Source of the DNA: Apis mellifera
Taxonomy: Eukaryota > Arthropoda > Insecta > Hymenoptera > Apidae
Assembly (NCBI RefSeq): GCF_003254395.2
Contig: NC_037643.1
Coordinates: forward strand, 16,419,463 to 16,483,462
Reading direction: 5' to 3'
Length of the DNA: 64,000 nt
Shown here piece by piece: positions 11,531-24,447 of this stretch; position 1 is the first letter of the stretch; every line of letters begins with the position of its first letter. The notes below the pieces were generated by a model. It saw only the letters and a program-made list of their open reading frames with translations, had not been told where the DNA came from and searched no databases. The position numbers were made by a program, and so were the translations under genes.

Positions 11531-12256
11531 TGTATATTCCTGGAAGAACTTTTGTCTATAATGATAGAAATTAATCGTTTATGTAATTAAACAATTTTTT
11601 GGAAATCATTAAACATCGATGTTTGATATAATAAATGTTAATTACTTTTTACACACTAATCTTTGTATTGTACTGTGATGTTCCTTTTATTGCAATGTAA
11701 TTCTTACAAAAATATGTAAAAAAAAAAATATATATGTAAAAAAAATCAATGAATTATAAATATAATTATGAATAATAAATGAATTATAAAAATTTAAAAA
11801 CTTTCAAAAAATTAAAATTTGATCTATTAAACTTGATAAAGATTATAATATATTTTTAAATTATAAAATATATAAAAATATATTTATATTATATTATAAA
11901 ATATTTTAAATATAATGTAAAATATAACATTAAATATATTAAATATAATATACATTATAAAAATAAATAAAATATTTAATTTAAATTATACGAAAAAAAG
12001 AAAACTAAATTATGTTTACAATAAATCAATCTTCAAAATCTTTACAAATTAAGTTTATTTATTAATAATTTATATAAATTAAATTAATATTTTTTATCAA
12101 AAGTTAAAACATGCATTTTATTAATATGATCGCATAAGAATCAATATATCGTTAATTTAAAATAAATTGTAATAAAAATATTTAAATATAACATGTAACA
12201 TTTAAAAATCAGAATACTTTATAAAAACATAATGATTTTAATTGTATTGTGTCTAC

Positions 12257-12300
<44 letters not shown>

Positions 12301-13278
12301 TAACAATAATAATAACTATATTATACTTATTATATATTGAATCAAATATTTGTTTTTGTGTTCAAATTTCGTAAATATTATAATAGTTTAATAAAGATTT
12401 TGTGGTTAGAATCACGTGCAAGAGAATGAAACAGTAGAATGACGAATTGAAAGGAGACAGAAATCAATCATTATCAGACAATAGTTTGTTAGTGGGATTC
12501 ACTTGATGTATTGTTCTCTGGAAATGTGGATTCAGCTTCAATTCGCAATCGTTCTTTCTTCACCCGTTTAAACCCTTCGATACATACAATTCCCTTACAT
12601 GCATACTAATTAAATTGACTCGCTTAAATTCAGTTTCTACTTAAAGATTAACTATTAAATTACATTTCTTTTAACTAATTGATAATAAAGATGTTTGGTA
12701 ATCTAAATTAACTTAATAATTCAACAATGTAATTAATATAATTTTTTATATTCATTTCATTTATCTCTTACATTTTAAAAGATAATTTATATATTTACTA
12801 TATAATTTTCATCTTTTTTATTATGAAAATAAATGATTAAAAATTTATATTTTTAAAATTATACATAAATTAATTAAAATTATTTATCATGACTTGTAAT
12901 TAATTATAAATAAAATAAGAAAAAAATATTATTTAATATATTAAGATAAAAAAATAGTTATCAATCTAGTTGTATACAATGTTTACAAATTTTTTTTACA
13001 CACATATTGTGTTCTGATATTTACATATTAAATTGTGCTTTTTTACATATTATATATAAATATTTTTATACATATATTTTTATGATTGAATATATTATAT
13101 TATTACAAACTATTAAGATGATGAATATATTCAATTAATTTCATATCAATTTGAAGTTATTAATAAAGCAAAATACAAATTTCTATCACATTATAATTAA
13201 AGAGTTATATTTTCAAGGCCTCAACAATGCGATTACTACCAAAAAAAACTTCAAATCACAAATCCATAATATTATATA
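11531..13278. other. AT-rich intergenic DNA downstream of lgd
   Basis: I see no gene. The interval probably includes the 3' UTR of the minus-strand lgd gene next to 13278. It contains the AAT microsatellite listed separately. Confidence 0.5.
12257..12315. repeat. (AAT)n microsatellite
   Basis: AAT units run for about 40 bp, then AAC-interrupted AAT units to about 12315. Confidence 0.95.
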
Positions 13279-13668
13279 TTAATAATCAATAATTAGCCAC
13301 TTGTCTGTAATCTTTTCTATTTGTTTTGTAAGAATTGGATTTCTCAATCGTATTTTTAACTCAAGTTTTCCACCTGTTGGTTTTCTTCCATCCATTAACT
13401 ATAATAAAAAATTTTTTTTAATATAAATATATATAAAAATAATATTTAATAAATAATTTTTATTATTTACCGGAAACGAATCGTGAAGTACACATTGAGT
13501 TTCCAAGGGTTGTAATTTCACTGTCACTGTACCTAAAAGACTATCACTTCTAAAAAATCCTCTGCAAGACAAGGAATTTATATTACATACAATAAAAGAA
13601 AAGCAAATATTACAATTCAAAGTTAGAATTAAAACAACAATTACGTTGCTACAGATTGCTCGTGCAAT

Positions 13669-13713
<45 letters not shown>

Positions 13714-16700
13714 TATAAATTATATATATCAATTTAATCAATATTAATTGTTTCTTTCAATAATCAATTTTTATTTATTTCTCCAAATAATCAGTTGCAA
13801 TAAATTTATAATAAATGCTTTTTTCAAAAACAACATCCGCAAAAACATAAAAACAAAAAGAGAAAAAAAGAATTAAAATAATAGCATATTACAAATAGTT
13901 TTTAATTCAAAAATTGAATAACTAACAAAAATATAAAATTTTCATACCTTGGATTAATACAACACAGGATGGGATTCAGCGAGCATCTGCAAGCAACGTA
14001 CTAATCTATTTACTATTTTTAATATAATTATATATCTGATACTATATACAATAAGTGATAAATAATAATGTATAAAATTTACTTAATTCTAAGAAACTAA
14101 ATTGAATGAAGAATAAACTTATAAATCAATATACTTAAAAATATATATAAAATGATTATTTAAATATCATTAATTTTGTAATGTCATTATTTCATTACCC
14201 TTTAGCCCAAACTTGACATTTTAATGCATGTCTTTTAAATGCTCGTTGACATTGTCTTGATGTACGATCTATTCCAGTTAATGAAAATATTGCCTCATAT
14301 TCTGGATTACATGTTCCTTTAATAGTAGTTGTTCTATCTGATTGAGGATTATCTGAAGGATAAGGAAATTCCAATATAACATAAGTATCTGCATCTTTCG
14401 AATAATTTACTCCTCTAATTATTGAAATTTCTATGTCACTATCACTTAAATCAGTACAACTTCTGTAAACCAGTATATTTATAATTATAAAATAATAATT
14501 TTTATTATTAAATTATAAATTAAGATATATTGATGTACTAACTGAACTATTGTATGAGTTTTTATTTCATAATGATGTTGTGGTGGAGGCAGTGCATCAC
14601 GTTTTCGAACTATCAACATGTCAAAATCTCGTTTATAATTTAATGCAAGTCGTTCCCATTTATTATATCCAGATACATCTCCTAATGCTTTACAATGATC
14701 TCTCGTGCATAAACACCACTATAATATTGCATAATTTATAATAAAATAAAATAAATATAAAACAATAAATTATAATTTAATTATAGAGAATATCCATTTT
14801 AAATACATATGATTAATTCTATAAATATCAAAAATATGAAAAAATATTTTAATAAAAATTATATGGTACGTATTGTAACAATAAATGTTTGAAATAATCT
14901 TATCTTATGAAGATTATATTTAAATTTTTAAATGAAATCTTATACTTTTTATTGCATATCTTTGTAGCTTATAATAAGACATTTTTAAAATACTATTTAT
15001 ACCTGCATTTTTCTTAAAACATTGAGTTTTACTAACTTTCAAAATTTACATGTTTCTAATATTAATTTTGCTGAATTAGACAAAGTATTTTAATATTATT
15101 GAAATTGTTAGATTTTTGGCTATATTATTTTTTTCTATAAGAATATATAAAATAAATAGTTTTTTGCATTCCAATTAAAAATACAATTGATATTATGTCA
15201 AAAAATAATATCATAATATATAAAAAAATAACATTTGAAATATTAAAGAAGCTAGAAAAATAATTCTAGATTATAGAGATGTATTTTTAATAATGAAAGA
15301 CATATTGAAAAATAATCTCTCTTTTTTCTTTTACATGTATAAAATTAGTTCTTTTTAGAATTATGATAATATACAAAATCTGATTGAATAACATTAGCCT
15401 CTAACATTAGTTAGATATCTAATATCAATGGCATGAATATTTAATTAAAAAAGTTAATAATTCAATAATAACATACAAAAATATATAAATAATATTGTAA
15501 ATAATATATTTTTTTAAAATAATTTAATAAAAGATAGGACATATAATAAAAAATATAGGGTTTTATTTAAAAATTTAAATTTAAATTTTTGTGATCTTCA
15601 AAAGACAATTCAAAATTATCCCAAAATTATTATAAGTCTTATTATAAATTAAATATTATAATATTATATAAATATTTATTATAATAATATATACCTATAT
15701 TATAACTTTTGTTTATAATATTTTTTCATATTTTTGATACTTATAGAAATAATTATATGTATATATTTAAAATGGGTATAATATGTATACATTTTCAATT
15801 TACCTTAATTTGTTTTGTTAATTGTGATTCAAGATTTTCATAAATTTGTTCGTCTGTTCCACTTGTTTCTTCTAAACAATCTTCGGTATTAATTATTGTA
15901 AAACTATCGTTCAATAAACCTATTATACTATCTGCATTAAGTTCTTTTTTTGCTTGTGGAGATAATGGTATGGAATTCATATCAACAGGTAAGCCACTTT
16001 TACTAGCTTCAATCAATGGATCTATTCCTTTCGCTTGTCTTAAATAAGTACGAGCTAATTCTATATCTCCATCTTTTTTTGCATTAAGAGCAGCTTGTTT
16101 TAATTCATGTTGACGTTGTTGCAATAATGCTAGCTGTTTCTCTGCATGTGATGTCTTTTGAATTTGTTTTTTTCCTATTATTTAAAATATATTATCAATT
16201 AAATATTATAACAATAATAAATTAATATATGTATATATATATAGAATACTAAATATACCTGTTTGTGCTCTTGAAGGAGAAATAGGAATTTTTGAATCTG
16301 AAGAAATTTTATTTTCAAATGATTCAGATTCTGAACTAGTTGGTAGTTTTGGTACTGATGGTTTATCATTTTTTTCTACTGCTGGATTAGGAACAGATTG
16401 TGTAACAATTGTAAGAGGTTCAAAACCAGGTAGAGTAGGTAACTCATCAAGAGGAATGGCTTTTCCACGAACATATAATTTAATAGCATCTTCAAACTGT
16501 TTACAAATACGGCCATATCTTCGAGCTTTATGCGAATTTCCTTCGCTTTCTGCAGTTGCTTTCATTTTTTTACATGCTTCAAGACGTTCTATTAAGGCAG
16601 CTTCTAAATTTTCTGGACTTGATGATTTCATTTCTATTTTTTAATAAATCATTATATATTTAATTTTATAATAATATTTAACTTTATTATTATACTTAAT

Positions 16701-18120
16701 ATCATATTTGCACAATATTATATGCATAAAATAAATTATAAATTATTATAAAAATTTACCTGCTGAAGTTATATCTGTGGAAGATTTTCCTTGTTTTTCA
16801 TTTTCTGTTTTTTCTGATTTTTCATTTGATGATATGATAGTAGTTGAATCAGGAATGTTTGGAGAGAGTGGCATGTCTGATAAATCTACTGTTTCTCCTT
16901 CATTTACTGCTGAAATAACTATATCAAAATGTTTTGCTATATTTAACAATTGAAGTGCCTCTTTCATGTTACCAGCTCTTTTCCACGCTATTGCAGCTAT
17001 TTTATATTCTTGTTGTCTATCTTTTAATAATTTTAAAGCTTCTTCATCTATATTTTTTGTTGAAGTAGGCTTTTCAACAATATCTATTTTTTCAGATGAA
17101 ATATCAGTCATACTTGTAGTAATATTTTCTTCTAAAAAATAGTGAATGGTTATAAAAAATTATTCATAAAAACTATCATAAAACACACACATAACTATCA
17201 ATAAAAATGAAAAAACCTGTAGATTCTGTTTTCTTAGTTTCTAATATTTTTGCATTAGTTTCATTTATAGCATGTGATGGTAATTGTGGTGGTATATCAT
17301 TTTCATTAATAGATTTCCCAATTTGAACATTATTCAATAATTCTTTAAGTGTTTTAATGCCTCTATTAAATCTTCTTGCTCGACTTAATTCATTTTCTTG
17401 CTTTGCTTTTTTTTCAGCAATTTGATAAAGCTGTAATCTTTCTTGTAATAATTTAATTATGTTTTCCGTAGATATATTATCATTTTGCATTTCTGATTGT
17501 TTATTTTCAATTATTGAATTCTCTTTTTTTTCTGGAAACATACTTTCAGAAGATTCCTCCTCACTTGTAATCATCTTAAGTTCATTCTATTATAATATAA
17601 AATGTTAAAAATCATTTGAATAAAACTATTATTTAAATAAATAAAATTTTAAAATAGAATTTATACCAATAATTCTGGATCATTTTCTCCATCAGATTCT
17701 TCCTCAATATTTATATCTTTCATATTTTCAGCTACTATTATATTTAAATTTCTTTCTTTAGGAAGTAGTTTACGAGATGCTATATACAAATCAGAAAATA
17801 TGTTGTATTATATTTAAAATAATAAATATATATGTAATATTTATTTACCGCCATGTCTAGATTTCTCAATATTATCATCATCAGCTGTTAAAGCTGCTAA
17901 TTCAGCTTCCAAATCATCATTATCATCATCGTCATTATCCATAAAATTATTTTCTATATCATCCAAATTTTCTGGCATATTGAAGATTCCATACTATTAA
18001 AAAATATATGTTTAAAATAATCAATTAAAAAGTGAGGTTAAAAATATTACTAAATAATACCTGCGCTAGGTTATCAGCAGGTCGCGTTTGTCGTTTTAAG
18101 TTTTCTCTTTTTCCAAACAT
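13279..18120 (-). CDS. lgd: Coiled-coil and C2 domain protein 1 (lethal giant discs)
   Basis: This is an ESCRT-III (Shrub/CHMP4)-binding endosomal sorting protein that in flies limits ligand-independent Notch activation. Twelve exons on the minus strand, in transcript order: 18061-18120, 17849-17993, 17667-17779, 17217-17586, 16760-17131, 16259-16633, 15804-16174, 14543-14718, 14199-14462, 13948-13986, 13471-13561 and 13279-13398. All junctions are GT-AG with matching phases, giving 831 aa, close to the fly protein. The N-terminus starts MFGKRENLKRQ and is followed by an acidic Asp/Asn stretch. Four DM14 domains follow, one in each of the four exons from 17586 down to 15804. The C2 domain is carried by the exons from 14718 to about 13471. 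The gene is divergent from V-ATPase d and has a 1.1-kb intron after the fourth DM14 exon. Confidence 0.95.
13675..13710. repeat. (TA)18 microsatellite in an lgd intron
   Basis: An uninterrupted TA run lies in the intron between the lgd exons at 13948-13986 and 13471-13561. Confidence 0.95.
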
Positions 18121-19029
18121 ATTGTTCTATGAAATATACTTATTATCATAAATCAATTAATAAAATACCAAGATTATTTGAATAATCAAAATACATTAGG
18201 TACAAGATATCGTAACAAAACAATGTTCTATACTATGATGCATCATCCATCATATAATGTACAAAGCTAATGTGATATTTTAATATAGTATGATTCACTA
18301 TGTATGTTTTCATGTATAATATAAATACTTAATTATTTAAGCTTTTATTATTTCTCAATAAGAATAAACAATTTTCATAATTATATATACATATACTTCA
18401 TATATATATATATTTCACAAATATACATATGTAAATATGTAAAATAATTTTATTTAAAGAATTATATTAAATTATTATATATTACTCTATAAATTCAATA
18501 TATTATTTAATTTCATTTTTTGAATATACTAAAAATATTACTTTTTAAATTTTAAAAGCTATAATATATCTAATCTTTTTTTATAATATATTTTTCTATA
18601 TGCTATTATTTTTTTATAATTCTTACTAATGATTATAAGTTTTCAATAATATTTTATATCTTATTTTACATTACCTATATTTTAAATTAAGAATAATTTA
18701 TAAAAAATAAAAAAAATATAAATACTTTCTTCTTCTTATTTAATTAAATTAATAATTATTTTAATTTTTGATTTTCAATAAATTTTTATATATTATTTTG
18801 TATAATTAAAAAATAGCTAGTTTTAAAAAATCAAATTTGAATAATTTAATCAGATATTCGATAGTTATTGAAGTCAATATTATTTAGATATTTGGCCATT
18901 TTTTTTTATGGCTTGTAGCAAACTTCTCACAAGATAGTCATATGATCGACACGAAAAAGGGCGAGTCCAACTTCAATTTTGACGGATCCATATTTAAAGT
19001 GGAATAATTGTGGTAAAAAATCCTCCAAA
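18121..19029. promoter_or_regulatory. Shared upstream region of lgd and V-ATPase d
   Basis: About 0.9 kb separates two divergent start codons. Most of it is AT-rich and featureless. The part nearest the V-ATPase start (18,900-19,030) is less AT-rich and is the likely 5' leader. No clear TATA or CCAAT element stands out in this composition. Confidence 0.45.
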
Positions 19030-20673
19030 ATGAAGGGTTGTATGTTTAATATCGATGCAGGATATTTAGAGGGTCTTTGCCGTGGATTTAAATGTGGAAT
19101 TCTTCAACAAAGTGATTATCTTAATCTTGTACAATGCGAAACTCTAGAAGGTAAATTTTATTCAATATTTATTTTCAGTTTCAAGAATAGTAGATGTTAT
19201 CTGAAATTTAAAATACTCTAATTTTCAAATTGTTATTTGTATTTGGTATTAATTATTTTTTACTTCTACAGATTTAAAACTACATTTGGCTGGTACAGAT
19301 TATGGTAGTTTCTTAGCTAATGAACCATCACCACTTTCTGTCAGTGTGATTGATGATAAATTGAGAGAAAAGCTTGTTATAGAATTTCAACACATGCGCA
19401 ATCATTCTGTAGAACCTTTATCACAATTTTTAGATTTTATTACTTATAGTTATATGATTGATAATATTATCTTACTAATTACTGGTACTTTGCATCAAAG
19501 ACCAATTTCAGAATTGATTCCTAAATGTCACCCGCTTGGTAGTTTTGAACAAATGGAAGCTATTCATGTAGCAGCTACACCTGCTGAACTTTATAATGCA
19601 GTTTTAGTGGATACTCCTTTAGGTATAAGATATTATGAAATATATTAAAATTTTTTTATAAAAAATTAAAATCATAAAACATTATTGTTTTATCATATTT
19701 TAAATTATATCTTTTTTATTCTATTTAAATATTCAATAAATTTGTAGCACCTTTTTTTGTGGATTGCATTTCTGAACAAGATTTAGATGAAATGAATATT
19801 GAGATAATCAGAAATACATTATACAAAGCTTATTTAGAAGCATTTTATAAATTTTGTAAAGATATTGGAGGAACAACTGCAGATACCATGTGTGAAATAC
19901 TTGCGGTAATAAATTTTACAAAATGAATAAGATAATTAATAGATTAATTAATAAATAAAATCTATTAAATAATAAAGTAACTGTATAATAAATTTACAGT
20001 TTGAAGCTGATAGACGAGCTATTATAATAACTATCAATTCATTTGGAACTGAATTAGGTAAAGATGACAGAGCAAAATTGTATCCCCGCTGTGGAAAATT
20101 GAATCCTGATGGATTAGCTGCATTGGCAAGGGCAGATGATTACGAACAAGTTAAAGCAGTTGCAGAATATTTTGCTGTAAATAATTTTTTTTAAATGAGA
20201 TTTTATATTTTTTAAGAAGTTTATATCTTTGAATTCATATATTATTTGTATATTTGTATTCATATATTATTTGTTTATTTATATATTTGTATAAATATAA
20301 TAATAATTTTATATTTGAATTATTTTTGCAGGAATATAGTGCTTTGTTTGAAGGTGCAGGTAATAATCCTGGTGATAAAACTTTAGAAGATAAATTCTTT
20401 GAGCATGAGGTAAATTTATATTTACTTCATTAAACTTACGGATATTATTGACAAAAATTAATTCAGTAAATATATTCAAATCTTATTAATTTTAATGTTA
20501 TTACTGCACAGGTTCGTCTAAATGTTCATGCTTTTCTTCAACAATTTCACTTTGGAGTATTCTACAGTTATCTTAAGTTAAAAGAACAAGAATGTCGTAA
20601 TATCGTATGGATAGCGGAATGTGTTGCGCAAAAACATCGTGCTAAAATAGACAATTACATTCCAATTTTTTAA
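19030..20673 (+). CDS. VhaAC39-1: V-type proton ATPase subunit d
   Basis: This is the peripheral subunit of the membrane-bound Vo sector that couples the central rotor to the proteolipid ring of the vacuolar H+-ATPase in endosomes, lysosomes and plasma membrane. Six exons (19030-19150, 19272-19622, 19748-19905, 20000-20176, 20332-20409, 20512-20673) encode 348 aa, the usual length of the family. The start at 19030 is chosen because the family begins MKGCMFN and the site has an AAAATG context; an in-frame upstream ATG at 18979 would add 17 unlikely residues. The C-terminus ends IDNYIPIF as in the animal d1 type. Identity as subunit d is secure; whether it is the ubiquitous or a tissue-restricted paralogue is inferred from similarity to the d1 form. 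Confidence 0.95.
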
Positions 20674-22567
20674 TAAGTTTCCATTTTGTTGATCATTTAC
20701 GTTTAACTGTATAATATTACGAAAAAACTAAATTTTTCTCTTTTTTTTTTTCATTATCACATTTTTTAACTATGAACTAATAATTATAGTATTTCATGTT
20801 ATGAAAAAAAGAAAAATGTCAAAGGAAAAATATAATTATCTAATTAATAATTGAAATAAAAATGATTGTATTTAGCTAATTGGACAGATGATATTAAAAA
20901 TTATTATTTAATATTATTGTTATATGTAATAAGAGTTTATATCATATAAATGTATATAGTGTATTTTATTGTAGATCAGTATATTATGTTTGATATTAAT
21001 TGATGTTGTAATTATCAATATTGTAATATAAAGTAATATATAATGCATTCCAATTTCAAATTAAAGATACTCACTTTAAATAATAATATCTTATATTAAA
21101 TTGATTTTCAATTTTTCTTTACTCTAACCCAAAGATAATAAATTTTTTTAATAATTATATATTAATTTTGTAATATATATATGATATTTTTAATATTTCA
21201 AAATTTCATTTCAAAAATAAAATTTAATCAATCAAATTTAAATAAATCAGTGTATTTAATAAAAAAAGATAAATACTTCTAAAGAATACTTACAATACTT
21301 TTATTTATAAAATATGTATATTTTTTATATCTTTTCCAATATATAAAATTTATTTTAATAAATCAAGTAATAATATTCTAATTAATTCATTATATAATAG
21401 TATTTGAAATAATTGAATTATTATAAGTTATTAATGTTATAAACATACACATGCAAAAATAAAATTTTATACTTGAAATTAATTCAAAATACTTCATTAA
21501 ATGATAGAAGTAAATATGAATTTTTAATGCTTAAAACAAGTCTATATCCTATACCATTTATGTTTATGAACAAAATTTTTTATAAAAATCTTAATACATT
21601 TATTCTAGAGCAGCCTTTCATTTCATAAATAATTTAATAGTATTTTTGCTATTAAAAAATGATACTGAAATCAAATAAGTCTAAAATATAAAATCCTAAC
21701 GAAAAATATTTCACAAATCTATATATATATATATCTATATATATATATATATATTTATATATTAAGGATAGAAATCTTGTTTATATTAGCATAATTTGTT
21801 AAATTTTATAAGATTTCAAAACTCTCGAAATCTAGAATGCTTTTTTCCTTTTTTTAAAATATCTATTTCGTTGTAACTTAAAAATTTAATAAATTTTCAT
21901 TTTTGAAATTCTTTAAACTCAGATTCATAATTTTATAATAATAATCATTTTTTGACTTATAATTATATTTTTGACTTATAATAAATTAAATTTTTATATT
22001 TTATTTTTTCTTATGTAAATTGGATTAGTAAAATTGTACCAATTAAAATAAATCTAAAGTCTAAATACAAATTCAATTGCATTATATTTAATGTTTAATT
22101 ATATTAAATGTCACACATTCTTATAAATTTCTTTATATAAATTATCCTATATCTAGATTTTGAAAGTTTTGTATATAACAAAAATAGCAAAAAGTTTTGA
22201 TATTCAAAAATTCAAAACTTTTTGAGTTTTAACGGTTCAAGTATTCTATTTCTGATATGTATGTATATATACATACATATAAAAATACACATATATGAGT
22301 ATGTAATTTATCATATAAAAATACACTTTCTAAAAAAAATAGTAAGATAAAATTTAATTTTTGAATGAAAGATTTACAAAGAAATCATAAATATAATCAG
22401 AATTATTAATTCTGAATTTTGTAATTCTTTCACCACAATTAATATTTTATAATACCACTTCAGATAAAATGAGATGAAAATATTCTTAATTACTGGAAAT
22501 AAACTTTCATTATTTTCCGTTAGGATATTTTTCAAATTTATTATAAAAAAAGAGACATAAACACTGC
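20674..22567. other. AT-rich convergent intergenic region
   Basis: This lies between the stop codons of V-ATPase d (+) and THG1 (-) and must hold both 3' UTRs. An AATAAA at 20855-20860 is a plausible V-ATPase polyadenylation signal, although such hexamers are frequent by chance here. A compound (TA)n/(ATC) run lies at about 21718-21760. No gene is seen. Confidence 0.6.
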
Positions 22568-24055
22568 TTATCTTCTACAAATTCGTTCACTTTCACATTG
22601 CATTCTTTCTCCCTCTGATTCTCTACTTCTTACTGGATGTACTTCTTCATTTATAGAATTCACATTAGCAACTGAAGATGGTGGAGTATTATTAATATGT
22701 TTCATGTTAGCAGTTGGTGATGGTGGTTTTGTTGTTCTGATTGGATTTGTAGAAACATTATTAACTAAATTTGGAGGTTGATAAGTTGCTAAACTTTTTA
22801 ATCCAAGTACTTCTGGATTTTCTTTCCAAAAACGATCTCCAATAATATCATCTACCAATGGAACGACTGCAGGTTTCAATCTACCTGTTCCATCAGGTAC
22901 TAATTTTCTTATAAGTGTAGTTCCTTTTCGGAAAAGTGGTGGTTCATTATTGTAATTTATACCAAATTCTTGAAAAAGTAATTCGTTTTTATGTGAAGCC
23001 AATGTACCTCTAAGCTTAACTTCTGCCTAAAATAAAAAAATAATAATTATAAAATAAATAATTACAAATAAAATAATAATTTTAAAATTTTAAAAATATA
23101 GTATAAATATATATCTATATAAAATAATATAATAAATAAAAATAAATAAAATGAATAATATAATATATATTTATATGTAATTATTATTTTCATAATAATA
23201 TATATAAAAATATATAAAAATTGAGAAAAGTTAAATTATAATAATTTACCTGGCTTGGAGTTAATTTTCCTTTTAATACAAGATTCCAAAAGCAAGTATT
23301 ATATAAATTATTTACATGAGCATCAGCTTGTCTCCATGCTAAATAATCCCTTAAATTTTTATCCGTAGGATATAATACAACGCGAGCATCAAAAGACGGT
23401 GGATAATATAATTCTTTGCCTTGGAAGAAACGAGGCCAATGGTAAACATATGATGATGCAAAAAGAGAATTCACATTTGTCATCAATTTTGAAGCTAAAA
23501 TATTATAAAAATATTTTAAATAATATATTTATATTATAGATCACTATAAAATATAAATATAATATAAATAATAATTTTAATAATAAAGTAACGCATTTAT
23601 CACATATATATATTTTTTGTTTTCTATTATTTATTTACTACTTTAAATTTATTATGTTTTAAACTATTTTTTAAAATATATATACCTCTTCGTTTGTAAA
23701 GTTCAGTGTCTTTTCGAAAGACGAAAGAATATTCATCACTTTGACCAAATCCTAAAATGATTTCTTTGAAATCTTCCATAACCGTAATAGCCGCGCGATT
23801 CATTAATTGCAAAGCAGCTACATCGTTCGGTTTGGTAAATTGATGCGCTTCACAAAATTTCGAAAAATTTCTTCCATCTATTCTAACCACAATCCAACAA
23901 TTTGGCAAACAACAATCATCACGTTCAAATTCTTTTACATATTCAAATTTACTTTTAGCCATTCTCATCAAACTTATGTGCCGGCTATTGACCACTTGTT
24001 TGACCAAGCTAATGATTTTCAGGAAGTTGCTTCCTGTTGTCAGAAAATACAACAT
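22568..24055 (-). CDS. THG1L: tRNA(His) guanylyltransferase
   Basis: This enzyme adds the extra guanosine (G-1) to the 5' end of tRNA-His by 3'-5' polymerisation, which histidyl-tRNA synthetase needs for recognition. Three exons (23686-24055, 23250-23494, 22568-23026) encode 357 aa. Counting from the internal Met at 23962 (MAKSKFEYV), the metal-binding residues fall at Asp29 (in RIDGRNF), Asp76 and Glu77 (in GQSDEYSF), the positions known in the human enzyme. The longer start at 24055 adds 31 residues that are hydrophobic and basic and may target a mitochondrial form. The C-terminus extends beyond the conserved core with a Ser/Asn/Pro-rich tail ending near 22568. The gene is divergent from TARBP1, another tRNA modification gene. 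Confidence 0.95.
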
Positions 24056-24447
24056 TTCCTGAAACTGCTGAGTGTTGAAGTCTCCACTGTCGAGTTCGTT
24101 TCAGTTTAAGATGTGCACAATATGTCTCAGAACGCACTTATTAAAAAACTGCCATTAACTTTTTATGATGAAATAAATTAACACTTGATACGTATATTTC
24201 TAAATAGCCACGTGTGCGTTTATTGGTTAGGTATAATTATTTGTGTTATTATGTACAAAAATATTCAAGTTAAATAAAATATTAATTTGTAATAAATTCT
24301 TATAAATTAAGAATATTTAAATAAACGAAAAATATATTTATATTTTTAATATTTTTATATAGGTATATTTATATATATATATATAGATTTATACACATAT
24401 ATATACATATATATATATATATTAAAAAAAAAAAAAATTGTAACAAT
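24056..24447. promoter_or_regulatory. Bidirectional promoter between THG1 and TARBP1
   Basis: Only 392 bp separate the two start codons. The interval holds a CACGTG box at 24209-24214 and, 8 bp further, ATTGGTT (24222-24228), an inverted CCAAT box. Both motifs lie in the only CpG-containing part of the region. A (TA)n run follows next to the TARBP1 start. Use as a shared promoter is inferred from the head-to-head layout. Confidence 0.6.

Noticed and set aside
18979..19029. Upstream in-frame ATG for V-ATPase d
   Set aside because: It would add 17 residues absent from the conserved family start MKGCMFN.
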